From assembly GCA_949358305.1 (NCBI GenBank), contig OX442314.1, positions 51,036,581-51,096,580 on the forward strand: DNA of 60,000 nt, read 5' to 3'. The stretch is from Strigamia acuminata. Taxonomy: Eukaryota > Arthropoda > Chilopoda > Geophilomorpha > Linotaeniidae. Position numbers and translations under genes: made by a program. This document shows, piece by piece, positions 59,024 through 60,000 of this stretch. The first letter of the stretch is position 1; each line of letters opens with the position of its first letter. Below the pieces are notes generated by a model. It was not told the origin of the DNA. It made no database searches and saw nothing but the letters and a program-made list of their open reading frames with translations.

Positions 59024-60000
59024 ATGTCTAAAGCCAACCCATCGAAGAAGGCACGTCCTTTGCCGCCCAAATCGAAGCAAGCGCCGATCGCTGCTTTGCC
59101 TGTGTCCGACCCGGCCACGCAGGTCCAGTCGGCCGCCATTATGACCGATTCGACCACGAATCCATCCGTGGCTGCGTTGAAGGAATCGGATTTCCAATCC
59201 ATGTTCCAAAAGGGCCTTCAGGACTTCTTCAAGTCCTCCAATTTACTGCCAGCGGCTCCTGCGATGTCCCAAGAAGCGATTCGACTGGCCACGAAGTCCG
59301 TTTTTTCACTTGATTCCCGCAAGTCATCGCCACGTTCTTCACCCGATTCCGAGTCTTCTTTTTCCCGCAAGGCGTATCCTCGGAACGCAAGAGCGAGATC
59401 CCCGGACGTGGGGAGGCGTCAGACCCGACCTCGATCGAAGGTGCTGGCGTCCTTTTCCGATTCAAGTTCGGATAACGTGGGCTAAGACTCCGGGTCCGAC
59501 CAGTCGTATGCCTCGAATTTTAGTTCGCCCAGTCCGTCCGGACATGGCGACGAGGTAGCCAGGCTCAAGTCAAAGCTGGCCAAGCTGTCGAAATCCTCGA
59601 AACGTAAGCCGGTCGTTCTGAGTTCCGACTCGGACGACGAAATTGCGACGAATGTCCCTATTCTGGCCAAGAAATCGGCAGAAAAAATTGAGGAAATTTT
59701 GTCTACCAGGGTAAACGATTTTTCTTCCCTTTGGTTTTTATATTACTGAGATTTGTCTCTTTCTTTCAGTCGTCAGCTTCCGACGCCAAGAAATTCCGGG
59801 GCAAATTTCCCCGACCTGCTGATCAGGTCCCGTCATTGAAACGTAAGGAAACGGACGACGACGTTAAAGCCTACTTGAACAATAAGAAGACGAATTTTTC
59901 GTCTTTTCGCAAAAACTTTTTGAAAAGTTTGGACTCCTCAGTCCTTCGAATTGGAGCAGTGGCCTCCAAACTCTTCGACGCCGCCTTTATGTCAACGTTT
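59024..60000 (+). pseudogene. E4: Ser/Lys-rich, gag-like ORF with one intron (runs off right edge)
   Basis: ATG 59024 (MSKANPSKKARPLPPKSKQA). The frame has a TAA at 59483 but continues in the same register with coding character (SDSDDEIATNVPILAKKSAE). A 59-bp intron (59711-59769, GTAAAC...TTTCAG) joins in-frame to KKFRGKFPRPADQ and FRKNFLKSLDSSVLRIGAVA at the edge. Unspliced reading meets a stop. Basic, Ser-rich, no domain I can name. A gag-like first ORF of a retroelement is possible, given the repeated promoter segment and the DIRS fossil nearby, but a host gene cannot be excluded. Confidence 0.55.

Overview
The window is invertebrate nuclear DNA dominated by transposable elements. It is most consistent with an arthropod: a 27-exon ABCC gene with many introns of about 60 bp, tRNA-primed Ty3/gypsy LTR elements, a DIRS fossil and TA- and 8-bp-TSD MITEs. 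No composition or taxon marker lets me name the species. There is no bacterial or organellar content.

Layout. (1) 1-5637: 5' part of a minus-strand Ty3/gypsy element (E0): long LTR, tRNA-Gln-type primer site, Gag, and the start of Pol behind a -1 frameshift site. (2) 5638-7643: one hypothetical ORF and repeat debris. (3) 7644-22602: a complete 14,959-bp minus-strand Ty3/gypsy element (E1) with 961-bp LTRs, TSD AACG, Gag, a separate zinc-knuckle frame, a full PR-RT-RNaseH-IN Pol and a 1076-aa arginine/serine-rich ORF in the env position. (4) 22603-24635: palindrome-rich repeats. (5) 24636-27076: an ALKBH2-type pseudogene (+) split by a solo LTR of the E0 family. (6) 27488-36946: a complete ABCC/MRP transporter gene (-), 1615 codons, whose introns hold MITEs and minisatellites. 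(7) 37.3-39.05 kb: decayed element with a Ulp1-like protease. (8) 39631-52153: a 12.5-kb minus-strand LTR element (E2) with nearly identical LTRs but lost catalytic residues in PR, RT and RNase H, no integrase core, and a 3' ORF. (9) 53.3-53.8 kb: DIRS-type RT/RNase H fossil. (10) 53863-56827: a 3-kb Gag-protease-only LTR element (E3) interrupted by a MITE with an 8-bp TSD. (11) 56.8-60 kb: a TA-flanked MITE and the start of an intron-containing Ser/Lys-rich ORF (E4).

How it fits together. The only intact host gene is the ABCC transporter. E1 is the most complete and probably youngest element. Its Pol appears to be reached by two successive -1 frameshifts on identical A AAA AAC heptamers, the second followed at 6 nt by a 10-bp stem-loop. 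E0 uses the same heptamer at its Gag-Pol junction. E2 and E3 look non-autonomous and would need enzymes from elsewhere. E1 and E2 each carry a large non-envelope 3' ORF with a PPxY motif, which is the most unusual shared theme here.
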